From Telmatactis stephensoni (Eukaryota > Cnidaria > Anthozoa > Actiniaria > Isophelliidae): a stretch of DNA of 64,000 bases. How positions within the stretch are numbered: the first letter of the stretch is position 1; every line of letters starts with the position of its first letter. Of the stretch, positions 1 to 10,802 are shown piece after piece. Below the pieces are notes generated by a model, which did not search any database, was not told the origin of the DNA, and saw only the letters and a program-made list of their open reading frames with translations. The stretch lies in assembly GCA_029948255.1 (NCBI GenBank), contig JALIZF010001495.1, positions 124,001-188,000 on the forward strand, given 5' to 3'. Both the position numbers and the translations under genes were made by a program.

Positions 1-823
1 GACTGATGGCTTGATAACTGAGCGCAAGAGCGCGAAGCAAAACTGATTTGATTCTCGCTTAAGCCTGGTTCACAAATGTAAAGATTAAGTAGGTACGCAT
101 GCGCAATTAGAGTGTTTGCAAAACAAAGAAACGATGACGGCATGAAGCGAAATTTTGCCTTGCTTTTGCATTTACACGACCCTAGTCCACTCGAGCGCAA
201 CCACAAACGCAAGCGTATATAAAGAAATTATTTTTTTTACGTTCCTTGTGTTTGCTTGTGCACTTGCAGTGCTTGCACGTTTGTTTCTCAAGTTCACATG
301 TACACCGCTTTGCGCTTGCATAATAAAGAAATTATAAATAAATTAAGAAATTATTTTTTTCCGTTCTTTGTGTTTGCACTTGCAGTGCTTGCAGTTCACA
401 TGTACACCGCTTTGCGCTTGCATTTGCAATTGCGTTGCTCGTGCATGTGAACCAGGCTTTAGGGAAAATAGTGAAACTTGAAAACAACAATTCATCAAGG
501 AACGGAGGCTTTGGGTGACCACGTGACATGTACGATGCCAGTTACAAAAGGATCTCTTACCTTGAGAATCCACATGGTACTATGGTGCAAAACCTCTAGA
601 AACAACTGAGCACTAAAAAGAGGGTTTTCAGTAATTAAGAACGCTTGAATGCGTTTGAATTTAGTTATAGCTGTTTGTAGTTATAGATTGTCCAAAAATT
701 TCTAGGAAAAATAGTAAAACGTTTTTTTTTATCGTTGTATTGTTTATCAAATTAATCGTAAAGTTTCTGCTCACAAGACCTCTTGTTTGTACAGCAATGT
801 TATTATGTTGCTTCTCACTGTAG
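1..823. other. Region upstream of the first visible exon of gene A
   Basis: No coding exon is supported here. It is probably intron of gene A, because the first visible exon begins with a phase-1 acceptor and so must be preceded by coding exons outside the window. It holds one inverted-repeat element (59-461) with an internal duplication. Short open frames in this stretch come from that repeat. Confidence 0.5.
59..461. mobile_element. MITE-like element with 13-bp terminal inverted repeats
   Basis: AAGCCTGGTTCAC at 61-73 is matched by its reverse complement at 447-459, giving an element of about 400 bp. Inside is a ~105-bp direct duplication (about 221-325 and 326-431), each copy containing a CTTGCAGTGCTTGCA segment and ACATGTACACCGCTTTGCGC. 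No transposase frame is present. No target-site duplication could be fixed. Confidence 0.6.
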
Positions 824-3800
824 ACCCTCCAGAATTCTTAGTGAAGCCCAGTAACGTCACCTTAAATACAACTGGTGATATAGAATTAAGTTGCAATGCA
901 AGCGGTAAACCACCTCCAATGATAACCTGGACAAGACATGGTTCATCTGCTGTTCTTCATAATGGGCCTTCTTACAGGAAACCAAATGCCACTAATGATG
1001 ATGCTGGATTGTACCGCTGTACAGCAGATAACGGCGTAGGAAGACCTGTCCATGTACATGCTATGGTAGTGGTTCATTGTAAGTAAATAATGCATGGTAA
1101 TAGTGCATTGTTAGTAAATAATACACAGTATTAGTTCATTGCTTAACAAAGAGATTCAATTTTTCCATGTATTTTTTTATTATTTATTGATAAATCCATG
1201 AATTCATCTTTTATATTCTTGTATATTTCACAATATAATTATTTTCCAGTCATGCCAACAGTTGTTGCCACCAATAAGCTGATTAAGTCATGGATTGGTC
1301 ATCCTGTGGAACTTGTCTGCATTGGACAAGGCGTTCCTCGTCCTGTAATCACGTGGTCAAGACATGGTCGTGAGATGAATCGTTTCACTAACTCATCCAC
1401 AAATGTGGTTCTACTGACATTCATACCGCAATCATCAAATGACTTTGGTGTCTACACGTGCTGGGCTCAAAACTTTATGGGGAAAGATAATAACTCCATT
1501 GTAGTTACTGAATTGAGTAAGTTAACTAGTGATTTTGTAACAGTTTCAATAATATTTTGATTAACGAATTTTATAAAATGATATATTTTCTTGTCATATC
1601 ATATGATCTCGTTTTGGAAAAAGTTGAGTCGTTATCATGTGGTTCAAATTTTTATGTCCTGCACTGTTGAACGATTTTAACGATGAAATGGTTTTTGTCA
1701 TCAAGTGTTTAAAGTTATCTTTATATTTCTATGATGAGATAGCAAAAACTGTTGTAAGAGTGATATACCAAAAGAAACTACATCCTATTTTTAATGAAAA
1801 AGAAGAAGAAGAAAAAAGGACAGAGAGATCGAGAATGAGAATGCCGTAGCAAACCTTGAAAAATTTGGAGAGGGGGGTGGGGCACAAAGCCACAATGCAT
1901 CACCTGATGACATAATTGAACAAATATTTTTTTTTATTAATTTAAATTTTTTTCTTGCTCTGTTTATATTTTTTAAATATTCCTAGAAAAACTTTTGGGT
2001 GTGGGAGGGGGGGGGGGGGGGGGGGGTGTGGAGGGCGGCATGTGCACTCAGTCCCTGTGGGCGCTACGGCCCTGGAAAGAAATATAAAAAATAGTGCTTT
2101 AGTGCGCATCCTTGAGCAACATTTGCACTTGCTGTGTACTTTTGATAATCATGGCTTTACGTCAATCAGGAAAAACAGTTTAACAGTTTTAACAGTAAAA
2201 AATCAGTGACACGTAAAAGTTCAAGGTAAACAATTTTAGTTTATATTGGTTACTCGTGACAGTCGACTTCAAGAGTTACTGATGAACTTGAGCCGATGGT
2301 GTGAATTTCACTCCCCCGCCCAACACACCCACACTTGATCCACTTTGGTCAAATTCTATTGACCTTTTGTCTCTAATTATATTGATATTGTCAACAACAG
2401 ATGAATTTTTCTTTAATTTTCGCCAACTGCCCAATTTGTCTTAAATTGTACACTTGAAATTGTCCAGTTTTCCAAAAATAGACACAAGTGGGTTTAGAGG
2501 CAACTATATGATTTGAACTATAGTTTGTTCTCTTTAGAACGGCCTGGACCACCAACCATCCTAAACATAGAAACCACTAAAGACAGTGTAGAAATATATT
2601 GGTCTTCACCCAAGTCAGATGGTGGCTCTCACATCACAAGATATTTAGTGCAGATATCAACCAAGGAAGGACCATGGAGCAATTGCACAAACATGCGCAA
2701 AGCAGGTGAAAACTGGTTTTGTTCACTTGGAAATCTGGACATTGACACAGAGTTTATGGTGAAAGTTTTTGCAAAGAACCAAGTAGGTTTGGGAGAACCA
2801 GCCAAAAGGGATTTTAAAACTCTAAGTAAGTTCATATTATTTTATCTGGATTTCATCTAATTTTAATTGCTCTACCAGTTATCGAGTCAGAATAGTTATC
2901 ATAATTTTTACGATGTTTTTGTCTGTCTGTTTGTTTGCTAGTTTGTTTGTAATTAAAACGCTTTGATATCAATACTATAGAATCTGGGACCTCAGAATCA
3001 AACAAAGGGAACGGCAAATCGTCAAAGAAAGTATACAATAATTACGTATTTCTTGGTATTGGTCTTGGACTTGGAGCACTTCTAGTCATTGCTATGGCTG
3101 TGGTTATAGTGAGAAAACAAAGACGCACCCAAAAAAGTAAGTATATTGACTGATGGATAAAAAAAACTTCGTAGGAGCAAGGATGGCACAGCTGGTTAGT
3201 GCGCGGCCTTTCAGTGCGAGAGGTCCCGAGTTCGATCGCTTTTCGCTCAGAGAGAGAAAACTAACAACGCAATGATAACTGATGTATATACACCTATTTC
3301 AAGAAAGGTTGTCGAATGAGAGCTCTCAAGCCCACACGACTAGACCGAAAAGGAGTATGGGTAGTAGCAAAACTACACTTTCTGTTTGGCTTTGATATTT
3401 ACTTTTGCATCAGTAACTGAAGTTCTTGAGTGTATAAGGTCAGAGCAAGCTAAATTTGAGTAATCGTATGGGATTTTTGTGGTTTTATAACTTAAGTAAT
3501 TTCTTCCCGTAATCCCTTTCGGGTGAGTCGCGTAGGCTTGATACCGACAACGTTTATTGAAATAGGTATATGTTAGCCAGGAATATAATACAATTCAGTT
3601 TACTAAGATGTTGAGACGGCGAAGATGGGTTGCTTTTCTAATAACTAACTAATAATTGTCTTTGTAAGCGCGCGCTGAGGTCATTAGCTAAATCTTGGAA
3701 ACCATTGTGTTTGGCTCGTGTATACTTTTTAAAAGAACTTTTCTCGATTAACTTTGTTTGTTTTTTTTCTTCTACAGCGGAGCTCCCGATAGAATTGTAA

Positions 3801-4275
3801 GTATAACTAGGTGAATTTAATATATACCTGATACAACTAGCTAACCAATGTCTCTTTCAGTCAGCACTTTGAAGTACAAAACTATAGTTTTTCACTCTCC
3901 TCCAAGAATCAGGATTTCTCATGCAAAAAAGGAATTGACTGCTGGGCCGTTGCAGCTATCTATTTCTTAGTTCTATTTTATAGAAACGGTCCCTGTGTCC
4001 ATACACTGCAATCTTGTAATACTTGTAATAGCTTTGAATCATGTCACGAAGTGAATCATTTTTGAGTCAATTGTGTTATCGCGCCTCGGTGTGATAAGAT
4101 AGACAACCTCCTGGTATCCTAAAACCTTTTTCATTTAATCCATAGAAATCGAACAGTTGTTCGTGACTTACCCAATGCACATGACGGACCAGCCTTGTCA
4201 GCAAGTAATCAAAGTCTTGAAATGAACAACGTCGACAACGAAAACGAGAGAAAAGGCCAAGATGTGGCACTATAA
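824..4275 (+). CDS. Gene A: Ig-Ig-FN3 single-pass transmembrane receptor (5' partial)
   Basis: Exons: 824-1078 and 1250-1516 (I-set Ig domains with paired Cys, Trp and Y-x-C), 2538-2825 (FN3), 2981-3136 (stalk, TM helix, basic stop-transfer VRKQRR), 3778-3796, 4146-4275 (stop TAA). All junctions are GT/AG. The Ig, FN3 and TM exons are symmetric phase 1-1, and the 19-bp exon shifts phase 1 to 2. Visible coding length is 370 residues; the signal peptide and any further Ig domains lie before the window. The cytoplasmic tail is short, Asn- and acid-rich, with no tyrosine motif. The tiny phase 1-to-2 exon after the TM recurs in gene C at 59409, which argues for common descent. Likely a cell-surface adhesion or recognition receptor; the ligand is unknown. 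No canonical AATAAA was seen before the downstream retrotransposon. Confidence 0.8.
2005..2026. repeat. Poly-G tract in gene A intron
   Basis: About 20 consecutive G residues lie within the 1-kb intron between the second Ig exon and the FN3 exon. The rest of that intron shows no coding exon. It ends with a ~110-bp repeat (about 2404-2515) that also occurs in gene B at about 38995-39120. Confidence 0.7.
3174..3260 (+). repeat. tRNA-derived SINE head in gene A intron
   Basis: A tRNA-like segment has an A-box-like TGGCACAGCTGG and a B-box-like GAGTTCGATC about 40 bp apart, the internal pol III promoter layout. A proper acceptor stem and anticodon arm cannot be folded, so this is a SINE or tRNA-derived fragment rather than a functional tRNA. 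Confidence 0.55.
3285..3571. mobile_element. Inverted-repeat element, TATATA-CCTATTTC terminal family (member 1)
   Basis: The left end reads TATATACACCTATTTCAAG and the right end is its approximate reverse complement. An inner pair, AGGTTGTCG / CGACAACG, extends the terminal repeats. It lies in the gene A intron after the TM exon. Three more members are at 18055, 18531 and 22386. It is non-coding. Confidence 0.65.
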
Positions 4276-5004
4276 AGCTTTATACATTAGCGATCTTATA
4301 AACTTAAAAACGGCAGACGACAGAGATCATGTGACCTGGTTGTGTTTTGTTTGTTTGTTGTTTGTTTTTTGCCTCTGGCGTTGCCATTTAACGCGAAATG
4401 TCAGTTCAGTGATGTTAAGTAGCGAACGCGCGTCGACAGGCGCGAAAAAAGCAGGCAGCGTGCACGTGACCGGCGTTCTTTGTCGTTTCCTGTAGACGTG
4501 AAGCTTAACTCATTTATCTATAAAAGTAGGATAATCCTGGCACTAGAGTAATCTCATTTGTTTTACATGGAAGCCCCCCCCCCCCCCCCCACCCCCCACC
4601 CCTAAATCCAGGAATCCCGTCTTTACTTAACGGGGTCTAATTCCGTCTTCTTCAATTCGGCTTCAACATGTACTACAAACAGTATTGTATTCTTGGTTAG
4701 GTTTGTTCTCTTGTATAACTTTTAAGTAAGCGTTTGTTTCTAATGTATCAACTATTGCGGTACATGAAGAAGGTACGGATAAATGATTACTGCAGTAGAA
4801 GAAATGGATTCAAGTCTGTGACACCGTATAAAAAGACAGAGTTTACAGCACTGACATTTCGAGCCTTGGCTCTGGACCTTGTCGTAGTAAAAAAGGGACG
4901 AAGCTCTCAAAACGTTAATTAGTAATGGAAGTATTCTCTTTTTATATACAATGTCACAGATTTCCATTCATTCCATATTGTATCTTTATACACCAACTAG
5001 TTCA
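4276..5004. other. 3' flank of gene A
   Basis: It contains the gene A 3' untranslated region and flank, with a C-rich tract at about 4568-4602. No reading frame resembles a protein. No canonical polyadenylation hexamer was recognised before the LTR element. Confidence 0.5.
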
Positions 5005-5009
5005 CTCAC

Positions 5010-5133
5010 TGTCACGATCATACTTGATATATGATACTAGTATATGTAAATAGATATGTTTGAAGAGCCGGTGAGCTCACTTGAATAAAGACACGCAAGC
5101 AAGAGTACGCCAGTGTATTTTATAATCATTACA
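5010..5133 (+). repeat. 5' LTR
   Basis: A 124-bp TG...CA long terminal repeat containing GAATAAAG as a likely polyadenylation signal. It matches the 3' LTR at every position checked. Confidence 0.95.
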
Positions 5134-5143
5134 TGGTGTCAGA

Positions 5144-8100
5144 ATGAGCAAATTTCGACCCCCTGAGCCTCTTATATTCGAGGGGAATCTTGCTGATCAA
5201 TGGGACCGATGGAAACAACAATTCGAGATATATCTCATCGCAACTGAATCGACAGAAAAGGCAGAGAAGATCAAGACATCAATATTGCTCACGTGCATTG
5301 GAAAACAAGGACTCGATATATACAATACTTTCACGTTCTCGGAAGACGACAACAAAATGAAACTCAAGCCAGTTATGGATCAATTCGAAGCATACTGCAA
5401 ACCAAGGAAGAATATTACGCTACTAAGACATAATTTCCTGACCCACAAGCAACAGGACGGCGTCTCATTTGACATGTTTGTTACTGAACTAAAACGACGA
5501 AGTGCTCAATGCGAACTTGGAGAATTGAGAGACTCGCTAGTAAAGGACATGATCGTCATTGGTGTAGCGGACAATCAATTAAGAGAAAGATTATTGCGAA
5601 CAGATGATCTTACGCTAGATGTCGCAATAAAACTAGGACAAGCAGCAGAGGCAACAAAACAACAAGCCGTAACGCTAGCCAGACCACTGACCGGAAGTCA
5701 GGCTACAGTTGATGTATTAAACCTAAAGGACAATTCAAATCGACCCCAAAGACAACAACAGGCATCTAATTCCTCAACAGCGCCATCTCAGACTTGCAAG
5801 TACTGTGGTTCATCCCATCCACGAGGGAAATGCCCGGCATATGGCAAAACGTGCTCCAAATGCCACAAGCTCAATCACTACGCTTCTGTTTGCTTATCTA
5901 CCTCCCGCAGTGTGCATTACGCAAACACATATCAATCGAACGATGACAGCAACACCGGAAATGAGAACGACATGGAACACTTTTTTATCGGAACAATAGA
6001 AAACCAGGAGGCCGTAGACAGAAACAACCCACAAAATGATCAAAGACGAAACGAACAAGACTGGCTCATTTCTCTACAATCAAATAACACGATGATACAG
6101 TACAAGATCGACACTGGAGCTCAAGCCAATGTATTACCCCTATCAACGCTAAGACAAATATCCACTGTACCTACCCTAGAGAAAACAGACACGAGACTAT
6201 CAGCTTACAATGGCAGCGATATACCAATCATCGGGAAAACCAAGTTAACTATCAATCACCGCAATCAAAGTCACAATGTTTCATTCGTAGTTGCAGACAC
6301 ACAGTCTCCTCCACTACTTGGACTCCAGACATGTCAAGCTTTGAATCTAATTAAACGTGTCTGGGCCGTGAACGCCGCCTCGCCAAACTTCATGCAAGAA
6401 TATGAAGATGTATTCGGCGAACTCGGCTGTCTAGAGGGGGAATATCACATTAATCTTGACCCAAATGCAACACCAGTGGTCCACCCACCACGGAAAATTC
6501 CCATTTCCTTGCTAGAAAAGCTAAAAACTGAGCTAGAGCGCATGTGCAAGCTAGATGTCATAGCCAAAGTTGATGAACCAACCGACTGGGTAAGCTCCAT
6601 GGTTATCGTCGAAAAGGACAATGGTCAACTTCGTATTTGCCTTGACCCCAGGGACCTGAATCGTGCAGTCAAGCGACATCACTATCCTATGCCGACAGTC
6701 GACGAAGTCCTTTCAAAGTTGGGTGGAGCTACAGTCTTCTCTAAGCTTGACGCATCCAGCGGATACTGGCAGGTTAAAGTAGATGAAGACAGCGCTAAGC
6801 TTCTTGCGTTCAATACACCATTTGGACGTTATTGCTTCAAGCGACTACCATTTGGAATCCATAGTGCAGCGGAAATCTTCCAAAAGAAAGTGGCAGAGAT
6901 TATCGATGGCATCGGAAACGCCGAAAACGACCAGGATGATATCATTGTTTTTGGACGAGACAGAGAACAGCATGACAAAGCCCTGAAAGAGGTCCTCGAC
7001 AAACTCAGAGAGTCCGGACTGAAACTAAACAAGAAGAAATGCAAAATTGGAGTCACCGAGACAACATTCCTTGGTCATGTAATCTCAGCGGAGGGAATCA
7101 AACCCGACCAAAGGAAAATCGAAGCAATTGCCAACATGCCATCACCGTCCAACAAAACGGAGCTACAGAGATTCCTCGGTATGGTTACATACCTTGGGAA
7201 GTTCGTGCCAAACCTTTCTGACGAGACAGCCCCCCTGAGACAGCTGTTAGAAAAAGACGTCATCTGGCACTTTGACGAGCGTCATAATAAGGCAGTGAAA
7301 ACCCTAAAAGGCCTTGTCACCAGCAGTCCTGTTCTCGCCTACTTTGACCCCGTTCTACCTCTGAGAATCACAGCAGATGCGTCAAAGACAGGTCTCGGCG
7401 CGGTAATGGAGCAACAGCATTCAGACAGATGGAAACCAATTGCATTCGCAAGCAGAGCCTTGACCCAGTGTGAACAAAACTACGCCCAAATCGAGAAGGA
7501 AACGCTGGCCATTGTGTTTGCTTGTGAACGGTTCCATGAATATGCGTATGGCAGGCCCGTAATGGTGCGATCAGACCACAAGCCTCTCAAAGCTATCTTC
7601 GCCAAACCACTCAGCAAGGCACCACCCCGAATTCAGAGACTACTTCTGAGACTACAAAGATATGACATCCAAGTCGAATTCACTCCTGGAACAGACATTC
7701 CAGTCGCTGATACACTCAGCAGGGCATACCTGACGCAATATCAACAGCCAGAGATTCCCGAAGAAGACATCACCTGCCATGTACACTCAGTGCTTCACAG
7801 CCTACCAATCACCACAGCCAAACTAGAAGAATTTAAGAAGGAAACTAGGACAGACGCAACCTTACAACAGTTGAAACAACTAATTATCGACGGGTGTCCA
7901 CCAGACAAAAGACACCTCCCAGACGCAGTTAAGCCCTACATTACATACATAGATGAAATCTCTGATGCTGAAGGTATACTCTTACGAGGAAATCGAATCA
8001 TAGTACCGTCTTCAATGAGAAAGGAAATGAAGGCAAGAATCCATGAAGGGCATTTAGGAATTGAAAGATGTAAGACCCGTGCACGCGAAGTACTCTTCTG

Positions 8101-9082
8101 GCCCGGAATGGCGACCGAGATAGTAGACATGGTTTCACGCTGTGAAACTTGTCTTCAGTCAAGAAAAAGACAGCCACGAGAACCTCTCATTCCGCTCCCC
8201 CCAACCACCGATGCTTGGAGTAGAGTGGCATGTGACCTTTTCCACATGAGTGGAAAGGACTATCTCTTGATAGTAGACTATCACACCAACTATCCAGAAG
8301 TGAGTCTATTACCTGAGATCTCTAGTGCAGCAGTAATCAGACATACTAAATCAATATTTGCGAGACATGGCATACCAGACACAGTAATCACCGACAATGG
8401 TCCTCAATTCTCTTGCAAGGAGTATCGTGATTTTGCGAAACAATGGGAGTTTGAGCACACAACCAGCAGTCCAAGGCACCCCAGGTCTAATGGCAAGGTT
8501 GAGCGTACCGTGCAAACGGTTAAAACCCTCCTAAAGAAGGCGACAAAATCCGGTGAGGATCCATACCTAGCCTTACTAAACTTCCGCGCCTGCACCAGTC
8601 CTGACGGCACTCCAGCACCTGCAATGGGACTCATGAAGAGAAACCTAAGGACACGCCTTCCATCCATAACTAAGGAACAGCAGAGGTCACTGAAGGCAGC
8701 TAAGCAGAAGCAATACTACGATAGAGGAACTAGGACTCTCACAGAGATTCCAAAGGGAATGAACGTCAAAATACATGATGGAAACAGCTGGAGTATTCAG
8801 GGACAAGTACTTGAAAAGGCTGACACACCTCGATCCTACATTGTGCAAACAGAGTCTGGCAGACAACTTAGAAGGAACCGTCAAGATCTACTGGCCGTGC
8901 CCGAGTTCCAACCACCAGCCGAGGAACCAAGACAACCCGAGTGTGACGTCCCAAGCACCTCACCCAAAGAACTTGATATTCCAAGTCCAGATGGACCGCC
9001 AGACAACCCTCAAGAACGGAGCCCATATGTGACTCGATTTGGCAGGGTAGTCAGACCACCTGTAAGATTTCAGGACACTTGA
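5144..9082 (+). CDS. Gag-Pol polyprotein of the gypsy element (1312 aa)
   Basis: A single uninterrupted frame. Domains in order: Gag-like N-terminus; two zinc knuckles (first Cys at residue 218, both CX2CX4HX4C); aspartic protease D-T-G-A at 323; reverse transcriptase with FSKLDASSGYWQ (Asp536) and catalytic Asp-Asp at 598-599 in an atypical DQDD box; RNase H (DASKTGLGA); integrase with an HHCC zinc finger and a D1031, D1084, E1120 triad (35-residue D-E spacing). There is no envelope frame and no chromodomain. Fused gag-pol, domain order and Leu-type primer site fit the Mag/SURL-like part of Ty3/gypsy; clade placement is inference. The start ATG begins at the end of the primer-binding match. 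The element is probably autonomous, since no disabling change was seen. Confidence 0.95.
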   Translation: MSKFRPPEPLIFEGNLADQWDRWKQQFEIYLIATESTEKAEKIKTSILLTCIGKQGLDIYNTFTFSEDDNKMKLKPVMDQFEAYCKPRKNITLLRHNFLTHKQQDGVSFDMFVTELKRRSAQCELGELRDSLVKDMIVIGVADNQLRERLLRTDDLTLDVAIKLGQAAEATKQQAVTLARPLTGSQATVDVLNLKDNSNRPQRQQQASNSSTAPSQTCKYCGSSHPRGKCPAYGKTCSKCHKLNHYASVCLSTSRSVHYANTYQSNDDSNTGNENDMEHFFIGTIENQEAVDRNNPQNDQRRNEQDWLISLQSNNTMIQYKIDTGAQANVLPLSTLRQISTVPTLEKTDTRLSAYNGSDIPIIGKTKLTINHRNQSHNVSFVVADTQSPPLLGLQTCQALNLIKRVWAVNAASPNFMQEYEDVFGELGCLEGEYHINLDPNATPVVHPPRKIPISLLEKLKTELERMCKLDVIAKVDEPTDWVSSMVIVEKDNGQLRICLDPRDLNRAVKRHHYPMPTVDEVLSKLGGATVFSKLDASSGYWQVKVDEDSAKLLAFNTPFGRYCFKRLPFGIHSAAEIFQKKVAEIIDGIGNAENDQDDIIVFGRDREQHDKALKEVLDKLRESGLKLNKKKCKIGVTETTFLGHVISAEGIKPDQRKIEAIANMPSPSNKTELQRFLGMVTYLGKFVPNLSDETAPLRQLLEKDVIWHFDERHNKAVKTLKGLVTSSPVLAYFDPVLPLRITADASKTGLGAVMEQQHSDRWKPIAFASRALTQCEQNYAQIEKETLAIVFACERFHEYAYGRPVMVRSDHKPLKAIFAKPLSKAPPRIQRLLLRLQRYDIQVEFTPGTDIPVADTLSRAYLTQYQQPEIPEEDITCHVHSVLHSLPITTAKLEEFKKETRTDATLQQLKQLIIDGCPPDKRHLPDAVKPYITYIDEISDAEGILLRGNRIIVPSSMRKEMKARIHEGHLGIERCKTRAREVLFWPGMATEIVDMVSRCETCLQSRKRQPREPLIPLPPTTDAWSRVACDLFHMSGKDYLLIVDYHTNYPEVSLLPEISSAAVIRHTKSIFARHGIPDTVITDNGPQFSCKEYRDFAKQWEFEHTTSSPRHPRSNGKVERTVQTVKTLLKKATKSGEDPYLALLNFRACTSPDGTPAPAMGLMKRNLRTRLPSITKEQQRSLKAAKQKQYYDRGTRTLTEIPKGMNVKIHDGNSWSIQGQVLEKADTPRSYIVQTESGRQLRRNRQDLLAVPEFQPPAEEPRQPECDVPSTSPKELDIPSPDGPPDNPQERSPYVTRFGRVVRPPVRFQDT

Positions 9083-9207
9083 GATACTCCAAAGTAGACT
9101 CAAGGTTATTTACCTTAGTTACTATACATAGAAACATTAACACTTATAATCAATGACTGGAGATACTGTTTTGTTGTTACTGTTCATAAACTTCCCAGAA
9201 GGGGAGA

Positions 9208-9331
9208 TGTCACGATCATACTTGATATATGATACTAGTATATGTAAATAGATATGTTTGAAGAGCCGGTGAGCTCACTTGAATAAAGACACGCAAGCAA
9301 GAGTACGCCAGTGTATTTTATAATCATTACA
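9208..9331 (+). repeat. 3' LTR
   Basis: Identical by eye to the 5' LTR and followed by the CTCAC target duplication. The polypurine tract lies immediately upstream. Confidence 0.95.
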
Positions 9332-9336
9332 CTCAC

Positions 9337-10531
9337 TTGTTTCATACTCTCTTTTTATAAGGTGTTACAGATTTCTATTCATTCCTTATCGCATCTATAT
9401 AATCTAGACTATAGTTTAGCTATAGTTCAGAGTTTAATAATCATTTTCAGTGTGCATATCATGCAATGAATTTTATCCCGAACTTCTCACCTTCTTTTGT
9501 TTTAAATCAAACAAAAGAATGTGAGACATTCGGGATATAATCGCATGCGCATTAGAAACGATTCTTAAACTCTGAACTTGCTTACCTGGCTTCACCGACG
9601 CAGGGACTTTCTCTGTTTCTAACGTAATCTGTTTTGCATTAATCTGAATGCATTACCTGATCCCCTCTTCTCATTTCACTGTTGAGCCTTAAGTCTACAA
9701 GCCCTTAACAACCTTTACAGTATTGTATGAGGAGAGTGAGAGCTGGGGAGCGCTACAAGCAACTTAACTCAAAACAGAATACTCTAACTAGCATAAAAGT
9801 CCTAAGAGTTTGTGCGGAGACAAATCAATTACATGCAATGTCTGTTCTATTTGGTATATTTATGCATGGCATAGAACCAACGACGAAATGGTCCGGTGTT
9901 GTCCTTGTGGCGAGTTTTTCACTGGTCATATGAAATACGATCAGGCCGGCAATGTTTATATAGAGATAAATCAAAAATAAAATAGAAATATAATTGATTT
10001 AAAGATGATACAATTGCATTCGGAACGAGTAGAAAATAGTCCTTAGTGATTCATAGGTAAGTAAAAAACAACCTGTTCAGTTCTTGAAAGATTATCGGTC
10101 GAGGACTAAAATGAAAGAATACAGTCGAAGCTTGCGTATAAGCGGAAACCCTCGGGAAAACTCAAGAGATGTAAAATGGCCCACTTATGAGAAACGTTTT
10201 TCAGCAGGCACTGGCTAAAAATGTGGCCGTGGCTTACGAGAACGTCTGCAGTCTGAATCATTGAATGTATTTGTTAGGATTGGATTGTAAATATTAATTT
10301 GAAGACAAAAATACGAAATTGAAACATCCAACATAAATATACATCATGTAAAACTACGATATGATGAGGATGTACGAAATTTAGGATTGCCTCAGTAAAA
10401 GTGAGGGCACGAAAATGCCAGATGATGTTGGAAACATCAAGACAATACGAGAAAGGCCTGGGGAGGAGGAGGGCAAAATTAAGAGAAAAATATTATCGTC
10501 TCTTGCAAGTACCACTGACTCCAAGAACCAT
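9337..10531. other. Intergenic region without recognised genes
   Basis: No frame with protein-like composition was found. A small inverted pair lies around 9475-9535 (ATTTTATCCCGAAC against a later GGGATATAAT-type segment). Otherwise nothing is recognised. Confidence 0.5.
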
Positions 10532-10680
10532 TAGAGTCGTTTTCGTATGAGTGGGAAACTTACCGCTCCGTACCGTGACCGTGTCAGTGCCGTAATGTCT
10601 ATAAAAACATTCCAAATTCATGCCGTAACCGTATCGTATCGTAACCGTACAGTGTTCCCACTCATACGAAAACGACTCTA
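10532..10680. mobile_element. TAGAG-type MITE (CCGTG-iteron family), member 1
   Basis: A 149-bp near-palindrome whose ends read TAGAGTCGTTTTCGTATGAG and its reverse complement. The interior repeats five-base CCGTA/CCGTG units. It is the same length as the member at 49383, whose TA target duplication is proved. Non-coding. Confidence 0.85.
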
Positions 10681-10802
10681 TTTTGCAAGCCACAGCCGTA
10701 AGTAAACCAGCTGGTATTCAGAAACATTTGTAATTCGTTATATATTTAACTATGAAAGAAGATTTCAGTTTTGAAGAATGCAGTTTTCCATTTCTGCACC
10801 AT

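Larger units (their letters stand above)
5005..9336 (+). mobile_element. Complete Ty3/gypsy LTR retrotransposon with target duplication
   Basis: LTRs at 5010-5133 and 9208-9331 are both 124 bp, start TG and end CA, and look identical by eye. The element is flanked by CTCAC at 5005-5009 and 9332-9336, a 5-bp target duplication. The primer-binding site follows the 5' LTR directly: TGGTGTCAGAA matches the 3' end of a Leu-type tRNA. A polypurine run (AGAAGGGGAGA) precedes the 3' LTR. Each LTR carries AATAAA. Identical LTRs and an intact frame indicate a recent insertion, just downstream of gene A. Confidence 0.95.

Noticed and set aside
3861..4065. Obligatory last exon of gene A
   Set aside because: The exon at 4146 joins in phase directly and gives a natural short tail; 3861 is kept only as a possible alternative.
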